42,176 nucleotides of DNA from CAZEUZ01 sp964515805. Its GTDB lineage: Bacteria; Pseudomonadota; Gammaproteobacteria; Pseudomonadales; Cellvibrionaceae. Location: the NCBI GenBank assembly GCA_964515805.1, contig CAZEUZ010000014.1:1-42176 (forward strand). The letters are read 5' to 3'. Position numbers and translations under genes: made by a program. Below the pieces are notes generated by a model, which was given only the letters and a program-made list of their open reading frames with translations, did not search any database and had not been told where the DNA came from. This document shows, piece by piece, positions 25,503-33,338 of this stretch. The first letter of the stretch is position 1. Every line of letters starts with the position of its first letter.

Positions 25503-26587
25503 CTAGGGCGCACTATTTATTTATGGCAGGCGGTACCGGAGGTCATGTATTTCCAGCGCTGGCTGTAGCCAAGGAATTATTAAGGCGTGGCGCTAAAGTC
25601 AGTTGGTTAGGCACAGCTACCCATATTGAATCAAAAGTGGTTACTAATGAAGATATCCCTTTTTACGCTATTAGCGCCAAAGGAGTGCGCGGCAAACACT
25701 GGTTATTAAAGTTGGGCGCCCCTTTTATGCTAGGAATCACAGTATTTCAGGCAATGAATATTCTGTTAAAAATCAAACCTTCAGTCGTCATTGGTTTCGG
25801 TGGTTTTGTCTCAGCACCGGGTGCGTTAGCAGCAAAGTTACTGAACAAAAAATTAATTATTCACGAGCAAAATGCAGTAGCCGGAACCACCAACAGATTG
25901 TTGGCGCGACTCGCTATTAAAAAGCTGGTGGGCTTTGATGGAAGTTTGCCTAACGCACTCTATGTCGGCAATCCGGTAAGAAGCGAGATTGTCGCCTTGA
26001 GTCAGTCAGATTCAAAAATCCATCCTGTCAATCAACACACTGAAAAACCGTTAAAGTTATTAATTATTGGTGGCAGCCTCGGTGCTCAGGCGTTAAACGA
26101 CATTGTACCTGCAGGGTTAGCCCTGTTGCCAAAATTACTGCGTCCACACGTTTGGCACCAAACAGGTAAAGATAAACATGTAGGGCTGGATAAATTCTAT
26201 TCAAATAATCGTATCAGTGCCCGCGTCACTGAATTTATCGATGACATGGCAACTGCTTATAACTGGGCAGATCTGGTCATTTGCCGAGCAGGAGCACTGA
26301 CAGTCAGTGAAATATCAGTTGCCGGGTTACCTGCTCTATTTGTTCCTTTCCCCTATGCAGTAGATGACCATCAATCTCAAAATGCTCGCTGGTTAGTGGC
26401 GAGAGGCGCTGCCTTGGAAGAACAACAAATGACCTTGACTGCAGAGCGTTTAGCGGATGTCTTGCAATCCCTATTGCAAGACAAACAACGTTTAATTCAT
26501 ATGGCCGAAACGGCAAAAGCGCTATCGTTACCCAAAGCGACAGCCCGAGTAGCAGACATCTGTGAGGAGGTCGCCAGTGCAAGCTAA
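25499..26587 (+). CDS. murG: MurG, lipid II synthase
   Basis: MurG transfers GlcNAc from UDP-GlcNAc to lipid I on the inner face of the membrane. The 362 residues begin with the diphosphate loop FMAGGTGGHVFPALAVAKEL. Then come VIGFGGFVSAPGALAAKLL, IIHEQNAVAGTTNRLLA, the second Gly-rich loop LLIIGGSLGAQALND and the UDP-GlcNAc site VICRAGALTVSEISVAGLPA followed by PFPYAVDDHQSQNA. The length is standard. ATG 25499 overlaps the ftsW stop; its own 3' end contains the murC ribosome-binding site and overlaps the murC start by 11 bases. Confidence 0.97.
   Translation: MTRAHYLFMAGGTGGHVFPALAVAKELLRRGAKVSWLGTATHIESKVVTNEDIPFYAISAKGVRGKHWLLKLGAPFMLGITVFQAMNILLKIKPSVVIGFGGFVSAPGALAAKLLNKKLIIHEQNAVAGTTNRLLARLAIKKLVGFDGSLPNALYVGNPVRSEIVALSQSDSKIHPVNQHTEKPLKLLIIGGSLGAQALNDIVPAGLALLPKLLRPHVWHQTGKDKHVGLDKFYSNNRISARVTEFIDDMATAYNWADLVICRAGALTVSEISVAGLPALFVPFPYAVDDHQSQNARWLVARGAALEEQQMTLTAERLADVLQSLLQDKQRLIHMAETAKALSLPKATARVADICEEVASAS
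26564..26570 (+). promoter_or_regulatory. Ribosome-binding site that sets the murC start
   Basis: GAGGAGG, a near-perfect Shine-Dalgarno sequence inside the end of murG, stands six bases before GTG 26577. An in-frame GTG at 26562 would include this site in the coding region, so 26577 is the likely murC start. Confidence 0.7.
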
Positions 26588-28001
26588 TGGAGACTTCTGC
26601 ATTCCGGAAATGCGAAGAATTAAGCGGATTCATTTTGTCGGTATCGGTGGCGCGGGGATGAGTGGTATTGCGGAAGTATTGCTCAACCAAGGTTATACCA
26701 TTACCGGTTCGGATTTACGCCAATCCGCTGCCGTCGAAAGATTGACGGCTAAGGGAGCCAAGGTATTTATCGGACATCATATCGACAACGTTCTAGGCGC
26801 CGATGTAGTGGTTAATTCCAGTGCGATTGATACAGAAAATCCAGAAGTAATCAGCGCCAGAGCCAACCGCATTCCCGTGGTGCGACGTGCAGAGATGCTG
26901 GCAGAATTAATGCGTTATCGACACGGTATCGCCGTGGCCGGCACGCACGGTAAAACCACGACAACGAGCCTTATTGCCGCGGTGTTAGCGGCGGCCGACA
27001 GAGACCCAACTTTTGTTATCGGTGGATTAGTCAATAGTACGGGTAGCCATGCACAGTTGGGCAGCAGTCGTTATCTGGTTGCCGAAGCTGATGAAAGCGA
27101 TGCCTCATTTTTACACCTACAGCCAATGACTGCTGTGGTTACCAATATTGATATGGATCATCTGGAAACTTACGAAGGGGATTTTTCTCGATTAAAAAGC
27201 ACCTTTTTGAAGTTTCTGCACAACCTGCCTTTTTATGGCCTAGCCGTATTGTGTGGAGATGATCCAGTGATACAGGAGTTGCTGCCGGAGATATCGCGTC
27301 AAGTCATAACATACGGATGCAGTGAGCACTGTGATTATCGGGCAGTTAATATTCATCAGAACAAAGCCAGTGTGAATTTCACCGTGCTGCGGCCTAATAA
27401 TCAATCATCATTGGATGTATCACTAAATATGCCGGGCAGACATAATGCTCTCAATGCGCTCGCCAGCATCGTTGTGGCCAGCGATGAAGGCATTGGCGAC
27501 GAAGACATCCAACAAGGCCTGACGCAATTTCAAGGTGTCGGTCGTCGATTCCAAATCTATGGCGAGTATGCCGTCGGTTCCGGATCGGCAATGTTGGTAG
27601 ATGATTATGGCCATCATCCACGCGAGGTTATGGCCATTATTGACGCCGTTCGCGAAGGTTGGCCAGAACGACGGCTGGTAATGATCTACCAACCTCATCG
27701 ATATACTCGCACGCGCGATTTATTTGAAGACTTTGTGGAGGTGCTGTCTCAAGTCGATGTACTGATATTGTTGAACGTATATGCGGCTGGTGAAGATATG
27801 ATCTCCGGCGCCGACAGCCGCACACTAAGCCGCAGTATCCGCAATCGTGGAAAAGTCGACCCAATTTTCGTCGACAGCATTGATAGCGTTCCCGCCATAA
27901 TTAAAGACATTGCTCAACCGGGCGATATCATTATCACCCAAGGCGCGGGAAGTATTAATCAGCTAGCTGCTGAGTTGGTAAAACGGCAATTGATTTGTTG
28001 A
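26577..28001 (+). CDS. murC: MurC, UDP-MurNAc:L-alanine ligase
   Basis: MurC adds the first amino acid, L-alanine, to UDP-MurNAc. The start at GTG 26577 gives a 474-residue protein beginning MQANGDFCIPEMRR, in line with E. coli MurC, where the same IVPEMRR segment precedes the UDP-binding loop HFVGIGGAGMSGIAEVL. The ATP loop AVAGTHGKTTTTSLIA, EADESDASFLHLQP, TNIDMDHLETYEGDF, APGRHN-like MPGRHNALNALA and DDYGHHPREVMAII follow in order. There is no C-terminal Ddl fusion of the chlamydial kind. The next gene is ftsQ, six bases downstream; ddl, which often stands here, is absent. Confidence 0.96.
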   Translation: MQANGDFCIPEMRRIKRIHFVGIGGAGMSGIAEVLLNQGYTITGSDLRQSAAVERLTAKGAKVFIGHHIDNVLGADVVVNSSAIDTENPEVISARANRIPVVRRAEMLAELMRYRHGIAVAGTHGKTTTTSLIAAVLAAADRDPTFVIGGLVNSTGSHAQLGSSRYLVAEADESDASFLHLQPMTAVVTNIDMDHLETYEGDFSRLKSTFLKFLHNLPFYGLAVLCGDDPVIQELLPEISRQVITYGCSEHCDYRAVNIHQNKASVNFTVLRPNNQSSLDVSLNMPGRHNALNALASIVVASDEGIGDEDIQQGLTQFQGVGRRFQIYGEYAVGSGSAMLVDDYGHHPREVMAIIDAVREGWPERRLVMIYQPHRYTRTRDLFEDFVEVLSQVDVLILLNVYAAGEDMISGADSRTLSRSIRNRGKVDPIFVDSIDSVPAIIKDIAQPGDIIITQGAGSINQLAAELVKRQLIC

Positions 28002-28007
28002 CTAGAT

Positions 28008-28814
28008 ATGCCAAGTAAATCATTAAAAAATAGACTCTTAACGACAACCGGCGACGATCGAAAAGCCGCTGCATGGGGTCGATTGTGGCGTCAGTTTATC
28101 GTTGTGGCATGTATCTCCAGTGCGGTCTCGCTGATAGCCTTTTCGGGTTACTTTATGGCTAAGTCTCTGGGTCGCATTATCGATCGTCCGGTAGCCGAGA
28201 TTTCGGTAGAGAGTGATTTTAACTATGTTGATCGCCAACAAATCATGAACGTGATTAACCATACTTTGCGTCGAAATTTTTTATCTGAAAATTTAAACAA
28301 AGTAAAAACGGAACTGGAAAAAATTGCTTGGATCGACAATGTCGTACTAAGCCGCCGGTGGCCGGACCATTTACATGTGAAGATCACTGAACAGATTCCT
28401 ATTGCTCATTGGTCAGATGCCGGCTTTATCAATCACCGTGGCGAGTTAGTGATGGTCGGCGATACCAGACAACTAACGCATTTACCGCATTTGATTGGCC
28501 CAGTAGAGGATTCAGTGGAAATGTTAAACCAATACCACATTATCTCGAAATTATTCAGGAAGTATGATCTCGAAATCGCCAGCCTGATAAAAAGCCGTCA
28601 CCATCGCTGGGCAATTGAATTAGACAATGGTTGGCGCATTAACCTGGGTAAAGGACAGATCATGGAAAAAATACAGCGCTTTGTCCTAGTATTAAAAGAT
28701 CAGCTAATGCCATACAAAAGGGATTCTATTGCAGTGATCGATATGCGTTATCAGCACGGACTGGCCGTCAAATGGTTGGTAAAAGACAACATCTCATTGG
28801 TAAGTGGCAGATAA
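28008..28814 (+). CDS. ftsQ: Cell division protein FtsQ
   Basis: FtsQ is a bitopic divisome protein that links early and late assembly as part of FtsQLB. The 268 residues have a cytosolic N-terminus (1 to about 30), one membrane helix (about 31-51, FIVVACISSAVSLIAFSGYFM), a POTRA domain starting near ISVESDFNYVDRQQI, and a beta domain with the landmark LEKIAWIDNVVLSRRWPDHL. A conserved EQIPIAHW follows. Position between murC and ftsA agrees. The missing ddl leaves only a six-base gap. Confidence 0.93.
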   Translation: MPSKSLKNRLLTTTGDDRKAAAWGRLWRQFIVVACISSAVSLIAFSGYFMAKSLGRIIDRPVAEISVESDFNYVDRQQIMNVINHTLRRNFLSENLNKVKTELEKIAWIDNVVLSRRWPDHLHVKITEQIPIAHWSDAGFINHRGELVMVGDTRQLTHLPHLIGPVEDSVEMLNQYHIISKLFRKYDLEIASLIKSRHHRWAIELDNGWRINLGKGQIMEKIQRFVLVLKDQLMPYKRDSIAVIDMRYQHGLAVKWLVKDNISLVSGR

Positions 28815-28827
28815 AGAGGAGTTTTAG

Positions 28828-30051
28828 GTGTCTCAATCTAATGATAGTAATTTAATCGTCGGTCTGGATATTGGCACATCCAAAGTTGTCGCCATTGTCG
28901 GTGAGATCAATAACAGTGGCGACATTGAAATTATCGGTATTGGTTCCCATCGTTCATCCGGTTTGAAAAAAGGCGTCGTGGTAAATATCGAGTCGACTGT
29001 GCAATCGATCCAGCGCGCCATAGAAGAAGCCGAACTAATGGCGGGTTGTGAAATACATTCCGTTTTTGCCGGGATCGCCGGCAGTCATATTAACAGCCTC
29101 AATTCCCACGGGATCGTAGCGATCAAGGACCGCGAAGTATTTTCTCACGATATTGAACGGGTGATCGATGCAGCGCAGGCCGTTGCAATACCGGCAGATC
29201 AAAAGGTGCTGCATATATTGCCGCAAGAATACTTAATCGACAATCAGGATGGCGTAAAAGAGCCTTTGGGGATGTTTGGCGTGCGCCTGGAAGCCAAAGT
29301 TCACTTAGTTACTTGCGCTGTCAATGCAGCACAAAATATTGAAAAGTGTATCCGCCGCTGCGGTTTGGAAGTGGAAGACATTATTTTAGAGCAGCTCGCA
29401 TCGAGTTACGCAGTATTAACCAACGATGAAAAAGAATTGGGTGTCTGCCTAGTCGATATTGGTGGTGGCACCACAGATATCGCTATTTTTACCGAGGGCT
29501 CGATTCGGCACACTGGAGTCATTCCTATCGCCGGTGATCAAGTAACCAACGATATCGCGATGGCTTTGCGAACACCAACTTTACACGCTGAAGACATCAA
29601 AATTAAATATGCTTGCGCATTAGCTAAATTAACAAGTTCTGACGAAACCATACAGGTACCCAGTGTCGGCGATCGCCCTGCCCGCAGTTTGTCCAGACAG
29701 TCATTAGCGGAAGTCGTCGAACCTCGCTACGATGAATTATTCACCTTGATACAGGCAGAATTGCGACGCAGTGGCTTTGAAGGCTTGGTAGCAGCCGGTG
29801 TGGTATTGACCGGAGGCACTTCAAAAATGGAAGGTGTAGTTGAATTGGCGGAAGAAATTTTCCATATGCCGGTGCGATTGGGATCACCGCAAAATATCAG
29901 TGGTTTAAAAGATATTGTCAACAATCCCATCTATGCTACCGGAGTGGGATTGTTGTTGTACGGCAAACAGCAATACCAAGGCCGCACTGTAAAAAACAGA
30001 GAGAATCGACCGAGTTGGTGGGCTAAAGTAAAACAGTGGTTTGACGGCTGA
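28828..30051 (+). CDS. ftsA: Cell division protein FtsA
   Basis: FtsA is an actin-like ATPase that tethers FtsZ to the membrane and recruits FtsN, FtsQLB and FtsWI. The 407 residues include the phosphate-1 loop GLDIGTSKVVAIVGE near the N-terminus. The 1C domain follows (HILPQEYLIDNQDGVKEPLG). Phosphate-2 is CLVDIGGGTTDIAIF and the adenosine loop is VVLTGGTSKMEG. The C-terminus (WWAKVKQWFDG) is the amphipathic membrane-targeting helix. It starts with GTG at 28828, with GAGGAG seven bases upstream and just after the ftsQ stop. The length is close to the usual 420. Confidence 0.97.
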   Translation: MSQSNDSNLIVGLDIGTSKVVAIVGEINNSGDIEIIGIGSHRSSGLKKGVVVNIESTVQSIQRAIEEAELMAGCEIHSVFAGIAGSHINSLNSHGIVAIKDREVFSHDIERVIDAAQAVAIPADQKVLHILPQEYLIDNQDGVKEPLGMFGVRLEAKVHLVTCAVNAAQNIEKCIRRCGLEVEDIILEQLASSYAVLTNDEKELGVCLVDIGGGTTDIAIFTEGSIRHTGVIPIAGDQVTNDIAMALRTPTLHAEDIKIKYACALAKLTSSDETIQVPSVGDRPARSLSRQSLAEVVEPRYDELFTLIQAELRRSGFEGLVAAGVVLTGGTSKMEGVVELAEEIFHMPVRLGSPQNISGLKDIVNNPIYATGVGLLLYGKQQYQGRTVKNRENRPSWWAKVKQWFDG

Positions 30052-30078
30052 CTGATCTTTAGGCCTTGTAAGATAAAA

Positions 30079-30111
30079 CAGTTAACACATTTATCCGGCA
30101 GTTAACCGGAT
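30079..30111 (+). promoter_or_regulatory. Repeat and hairpin in the ftsA-ftsZ gap
   Basis: CAGTTAAC occurs at 30079-30086 and again at 30099-30106, exactly 20 bp apart. The second copy forms most of the loop of a perfect hairpin ATCCGG-7 nt-CCGGAT (30093-30111). Five bases later comes a run of six T. This could be an attenuator-like terminator or an operator that sets FtsZ level relative to FtsA. Function is inferred from structure only. Confidence 0.45.
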
Positions 30112-30142
30112 GCATATTTTTTGATAAACGGGGAGAATAATT

Positions 30143-31315
30143 ATGTTTGAATTAGTTGATAGTACACCTCAGAATGCTGTGATAAAAGTCGTCGGCATCG
30201 GCGGTGGTGGCGGTAATGCCGTGCGTCATATGATGGAAAGTCAAGTAGAGGGAGTAGACTTTATATGCGCCAATACCGATGCTCAGGCATTACGTGATGT
30301 CGACATGCGTACGGTATTGCAGTTGGGTAGCGGCGTTACCAAAGGATTGGGGGCCGGCGCCAATCCGGAGATAGGCCGTCAGGCAGCGATTGAAGATCGA
30401 GAGCGCATCAGCGAAATGCTCAGTGGTGCCGATATGGTCTTCATTACTGCTGGCATGGGTGGCGGCACCGGTACCGGAGGTACACCCGTAGTAGCAGAAA
30501 TCGCTAAGGACCTTGGTATTCTAACCGTTGCCGTTGTCACTAAGCCCTTCCCTTTCGAAGGCCGTAAGCGCATGCAAATTGCCAATGAAGGCATTCAGAT
30601 GTTAGAGCAACATGTGGATTCATTGATTACTATCCCCAACGAACGTCTGTTGACGGTACTCGGTTCCAGCGCCAGCTTGCTGGATGCATTTAAAGCAGCC
30701 AACGACGTGCTATTGGGAGCAGTGCAAGGTATCGCCGATCTAATTATTCGCCCTGGAATGATCAACGTTGATTTCGCCGACGTACGCACCGTAATGTCTG
30801 AAATGGGTATGGCGATGATGGGCAGTGGTTCCGCCATGGGTGATAATCGTGCTCGTGAAGCTGCAGAAGCAGCTATTTGCAGCCCACTATTGGAAGGAGT
30901 CAACTTACAGGGTGCACGCGGTATTCTAGTCAATATCTCCGCTGGTCTCGATCTCTCACTGGGCGATTTTAATGAAGTGGGCCAAACAGTTGAGGAATTT
31001 GCATCTGCCGATGCCACCGTCGTCGTCGGTACAGTCATCGATCCAGAACTCAAAGACGAATTACGCGTGACGGTTGTCGCCACCGGATTGCAGAATACCG
31101 AGAGCGTAGCAAAATCGACAAAAGCCCGAGTTGTCGTCGATAATAGTAATCCATCGACAAAAACGGACTACAGTGATCTAGACAAGCCCACTATTATGCG
31201 TAAATCACCATCGCCTGAAGCAAAAACTGATGTTAAAAAAAGTACCGCAACCTACGCTAAAAAAGATTTTGAATATCTGGATATTCCTGCGTTCTTGCGC
31301 AATCAAGCGGACTAG
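30143..31315 (+). CDS. ftsZ: Cell division GTPase FtsZ
   Basis: FtsZ is the tubulin-like GTPase that forms the Z-ring. The 390 residues have the nucleotide site VVGIGGGGGNAVRHM, the tubulin signature FITAGMGGGTGTGGTPVVAE and the T7-loop region MINVDFADVRTVMSEMG with catalytic Asp. A linker rich in Ser, Lys and Thr (about 315-375) follows, then the conserved C-terminal peptide EYLDIPAFLRNQAD that binds FtsA and ZipA. A GGGGAG ribosome-binding site lies before ATG 30143. A strong inverted repeat follows the gene (31357-31391). lpxC, the usual downstream neighbour, is not present. Confidence 0.98.
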   Translation: MFELVDSTPQNAVIKVVGIGGGGGNAVRHMMESQVEGVDFICANTDAQALRDVDMRTVLQLGSGVTKGLGAGANPEIGRQAAIEDRERISEMLSGADMVFITAGMGGGTGTGGTPVVAEIAKDLGILTVAVVTKPFPFEGRKRMQIANEGIQMLEQHVDSLITIPNERLLTVLGSSASLLDAFKAANDVLLGAVQGIADLIIRPGMINVDFADVRTVMSEMGMAMMGSGSAMGDNRAREAAEAAICSPLLEGVNLQGARGILVNISAGLDLSLGDFNEVGQTVEEFASADATVVVGTVIDPELKDELRVTVVATGLQNTESVAKSTKARVVVDNSNPSTKTDYSDLDKPTIMRKSPSPEAKTDVKKSTATYAKKDFEYLDIPAFLRNQAD

Positions 31316-31356
31316 TTGGACTGCATATAAACAATCACCAACGGCAATTATGTGAC

Positions 31357-31391
31357 GGCTTTGATTTTTTTATTCAAAAAAAATCAAAGCC
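31357..31391 (+). terminator. Long perfect inverted repeat after ftsZ, probable dcw terminator
   Basis: GGCTTTGATTTTTTT and AAAAAAATCAAAGCC form a perfect 15-bp stem with a short loop. It lies 41 bp after the ftsZ stop and ahead of the next, unrelated gene. The T-run lies inside the stem, not after it, so it is not a textbook intrinsic terminator. A stem of this strength at the end of a long operon still suggests transcription end or mRNA 3'-end protection. Confidence 0.6.
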
Positions 31392-31446
31392 TAGGATGAA
31401 AACCTCATCTGAACTCTAGTGTTAACACAAGGCAAAGATAGGAATT

Positions 31447-32316
31447 GTGAGTTGGTTTTATTTGGCAATGGTATGTGCATTGTCGCTGGCATTGGCAGAT
31501 GTCTACACAAAGAAATATTTTTGTGATTACAGCGGTGTTGATATTTTGTTGGTCAGGCTTGGCATACCCGGCATCTTATTATTGCCATTTACTGTTTACT
31601 TTGGCATTTCCGACTTACCAATAGAGTTCTGGTATTACGCTATTGTATTGGTTCCGTTAGAAATAGCAGCAATGTGGCTGTACGTTCTCGCTATACGTGA
31701 TGCACCATTATACCTGACGTTACCCTACCTATCATTTACCCCGGTTTTCAATATTGCGGTGGGTTATATTATATTGAACGAAACCGTCGATATGAAAGGT
31801 GGTGCCGGTATTTTACTGGTGGTAATCGGCTCTTATTTGTTGAATCTGGACCAATTTAACCAATCCGGTAGCGGTCTGTTTGCTCCCTTAACCGCAATAT
31901 ACAAACTAAAAAATTCAAGGTTAATGTTAATTGCAGCAGCGATCTATAGTCTGACATCGGTACTGTCAAAGCGCGCAATGCAATATTCCGAGCCGGCAGT
32001 TTTTGGCGCTCACTACTACACCCTCGTGGGAATGGCATTCTTATCGATAATGCTTTTTACACAACCGGAGAAACTTCAGCTTATTAGAAAACGCACCAAA
32101 GCAAACCTTGTCGTAGGCAGTTATATGGCGATTATGATTGCCACCCACTTTTTGGCAATTGCGCAAATTGAAGCAGCTTATATGATAGCAGTTAAACGCA
32201 CTAGCGTGATTTTCGGTATGTTACTGGGCGCATGGATGTTTAAAGAGATAGCTACCTACCAACACTTTACGGCAGCAATATTGATGGTAACCGGCGTATT
32301 TTTTATATTGGTCTAG
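31447..32316 (+). CDS. EamA-family (DMT superfamily) transporter
   Basis: A 289-residue, very hydrophobic protein with about ten membrane helices in two five-helix halves, as in the EamA drug/metabolite transporter family. The first half ends near IGSYLLNLDQFNQ and the second starts at LIAAAIYSLTSVLSK. The IILNET segment before the fifth helix of half one, and WMFKEIATYQHFTAAILMV in half two, match the E-rich helix-capping pattern of EamA domains. The substrate cannot be told. It starts with GTG at 31447 after AGGA. It occupies the place where lpxC is expected after ftsZ, so it marks the start of an accessory block. It converges on the PP2C-like gene, with a hairpin between. Confidence 0.85.
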   Translation: MSWFYLAMVCALSLALADVYTKKYFCDYSGVDILLVRLGIPGILLLPFTVYFGISDLPIEFWYYAIVLVPLEIAAMWLYVLAIRDAPLYLTLPYLSFTPVFNIAVGYIILNETVDMKGGAGILLVVIGSYLLNLDQFNQSGSGLFAPLTAIYKLKNSRLMLIAAAIYSLTSVLSKRAMQYSEPAVFGAHYYTLVGMAFLSIMLFTQPEKLQLIRKRTKANLVVGSYMAIMIATHFLAIAQIEAAYMIAVKRTSVIFGMLLGAWMFKEIATYQHFTAAILMVTGVFFILV

Positions 32317-32320
32317 TGAC

Positions 32321-32339
32321 TTTTGGCCTGCTGCCAAAA
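32321..32339. terminator. Bidirectional terminator between convergent genes
   Basis: TTTTGGC-5 nt-GCCAAAA is a perfect 7-bp hairpin in the 60-bp gap between the stop codons of the EamA gene (plus) and the PP2C-like gene (minus). Its A/T ends read as A-stem-U on both strands, as in two-way terminators. Confidence 0.6.
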
Positions 32340-32376
32340 CTTCTGAACACCTTTAAAGTCAAGATATTCTATAAAC

Positions 32377-33246
32377 TCAGGATAGCCTAATTCTTAAATA
32401 GGACGCATCATCAAAACTGATATTGCCTTCGACCAATCCCTTGGTGGATTTTAGTTCGTCGATACAGTGAGGGTCCTTTTTCATTTGGTTCTGTAAAACA
32501 GACAGAGTCTCATCTAACGTGGGCTTAAGTACATTGAACCCATCACTGGATAGAACTATTTCCGATGTATTTTGAGGCACGCTATGTGTATCTAAAGTAG
32601 TCGGAAATCCATTGATTGTTTTATACGCCACCAATTTCTTAGGGACGCCAAAAAACCATTCTTCATCTGACTCAAAGCCTTGGTTCTGAATAGATAATTG
32701 TTTGTCCAGGCCTGGTTGTATGGCTTTTCTTGCCAGATCTCCGTTCGCGAAGGGATCGACTCCATTCTGAGAGTACCAGTTTGCAACTGCAGATCTAATT
32801 GATCCAGTCAGACTATCGAGAGGTTTTTCATTGTAATGAGCAGTAAAATCGCCATCTTTTCCTATGAAAGCGAAATTACAATCGTGGATGTAGACCATTT
32901 TATTTTCTTTGGCATCATACACTGCAAATCCTACATCGGATCTGTTTGATTCATTTGATAGATCAATATCGACACTTTTTGCCGCTAAATGTATCTTTTC
33001 GTTAATGATGTCGAGAATTTCCGCATAATTTTTATCACTTATATAGTCACTTTCCAGAACCTCTTTGACAATATTGGCTAAAACGTAACCGCCCTTTCTC
33101 GGAACTTTCTGTGTGCCCCAATTTAAACCGGATTTATCCGTTGCCCCATCGACAACACCGAAAAAACGAGGCCCCAAAACTAGACGGTCTTCTCCTCCAT
33201 CATCTTTACCCATTTTAGACTTTAAATAACTTTCAACGATTTCCAT
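32377..33246 (-). CDS. PP2C-like (PPM family) phosphatase
   Basis: A 289-residue soluble protein without signal peptide or membrane helix. PPM-type metal-site landmarks are seen in order: GED (18-20), FFGVVDGATDKSG (28-40, Asp33-Gly34 like the DG of the family), SDVGFAVYDAKENKMVYIHDCNFAFIG (strand pair with the usual D/N region), LSSDGF (232-237) and the terminal FDDASYLRIRL (Asp279-Asp280, like the DN/DD metal motif before the last strand). This suggests a Mn/Mg-dependent protein phosphatase, but a pseudo-phosphatase cannot be excluded. AGGGTGG precedes the ATG at 33246. It lies 92 bp downstream of the unknown 407-residue gene on the same strand. No kinase gene is adjacent, so its substrate is unknown. 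Confidence 0.75.
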   Translation of the reverse strand: MEIVESYLKSKMGKDDGGEDRLVLGPRFFGVVDGATDKSGLNWGTQKVPRKGGYVLANIVKEVLESDYISDKNYAEILDIINEKIHLAAKSVDIDLSNESNRSDVGFAVYDAKENKMVYIHDCNFAFIGKDGDFTAHYNEKPLDSLTGSIRSAVANWYSQNGVDPFANGDLARKAIQPGLDKQLSIQNQGFESDEEWFFGVPKKLVAYKTINGFPTTLDTHSVPQNTSEIVLSSDGFNVLKPTLDETLSVLQNQMKKDPHCIDELKSTKGLVEGNISFDDASYLRIRLS

Positions 33247-33338
33247 TCAAACCACCCTTTTTATCAGATTATTTATTATTGATAACGTGCAACAGATAAT
33301 TAAACAAAGCTTTGGCAAATGATTTACTTATCTAATTT

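Noticed and set aside
26577..28001. MurC-Ddl fusion that would explain the absent ddl
   Set aside because: The protein ends at the normal MurC length; no ATP-grasp motifs follow.
30595..31083. Long minus-strand ORF of 162 codons inside ftsZ
   Set aside because: It lies wholly antisense to a well-conserved gene, has no ribosome-binding site or family motif, and its Ser/Thr/Ala-rich product is typical of a shadow frame.
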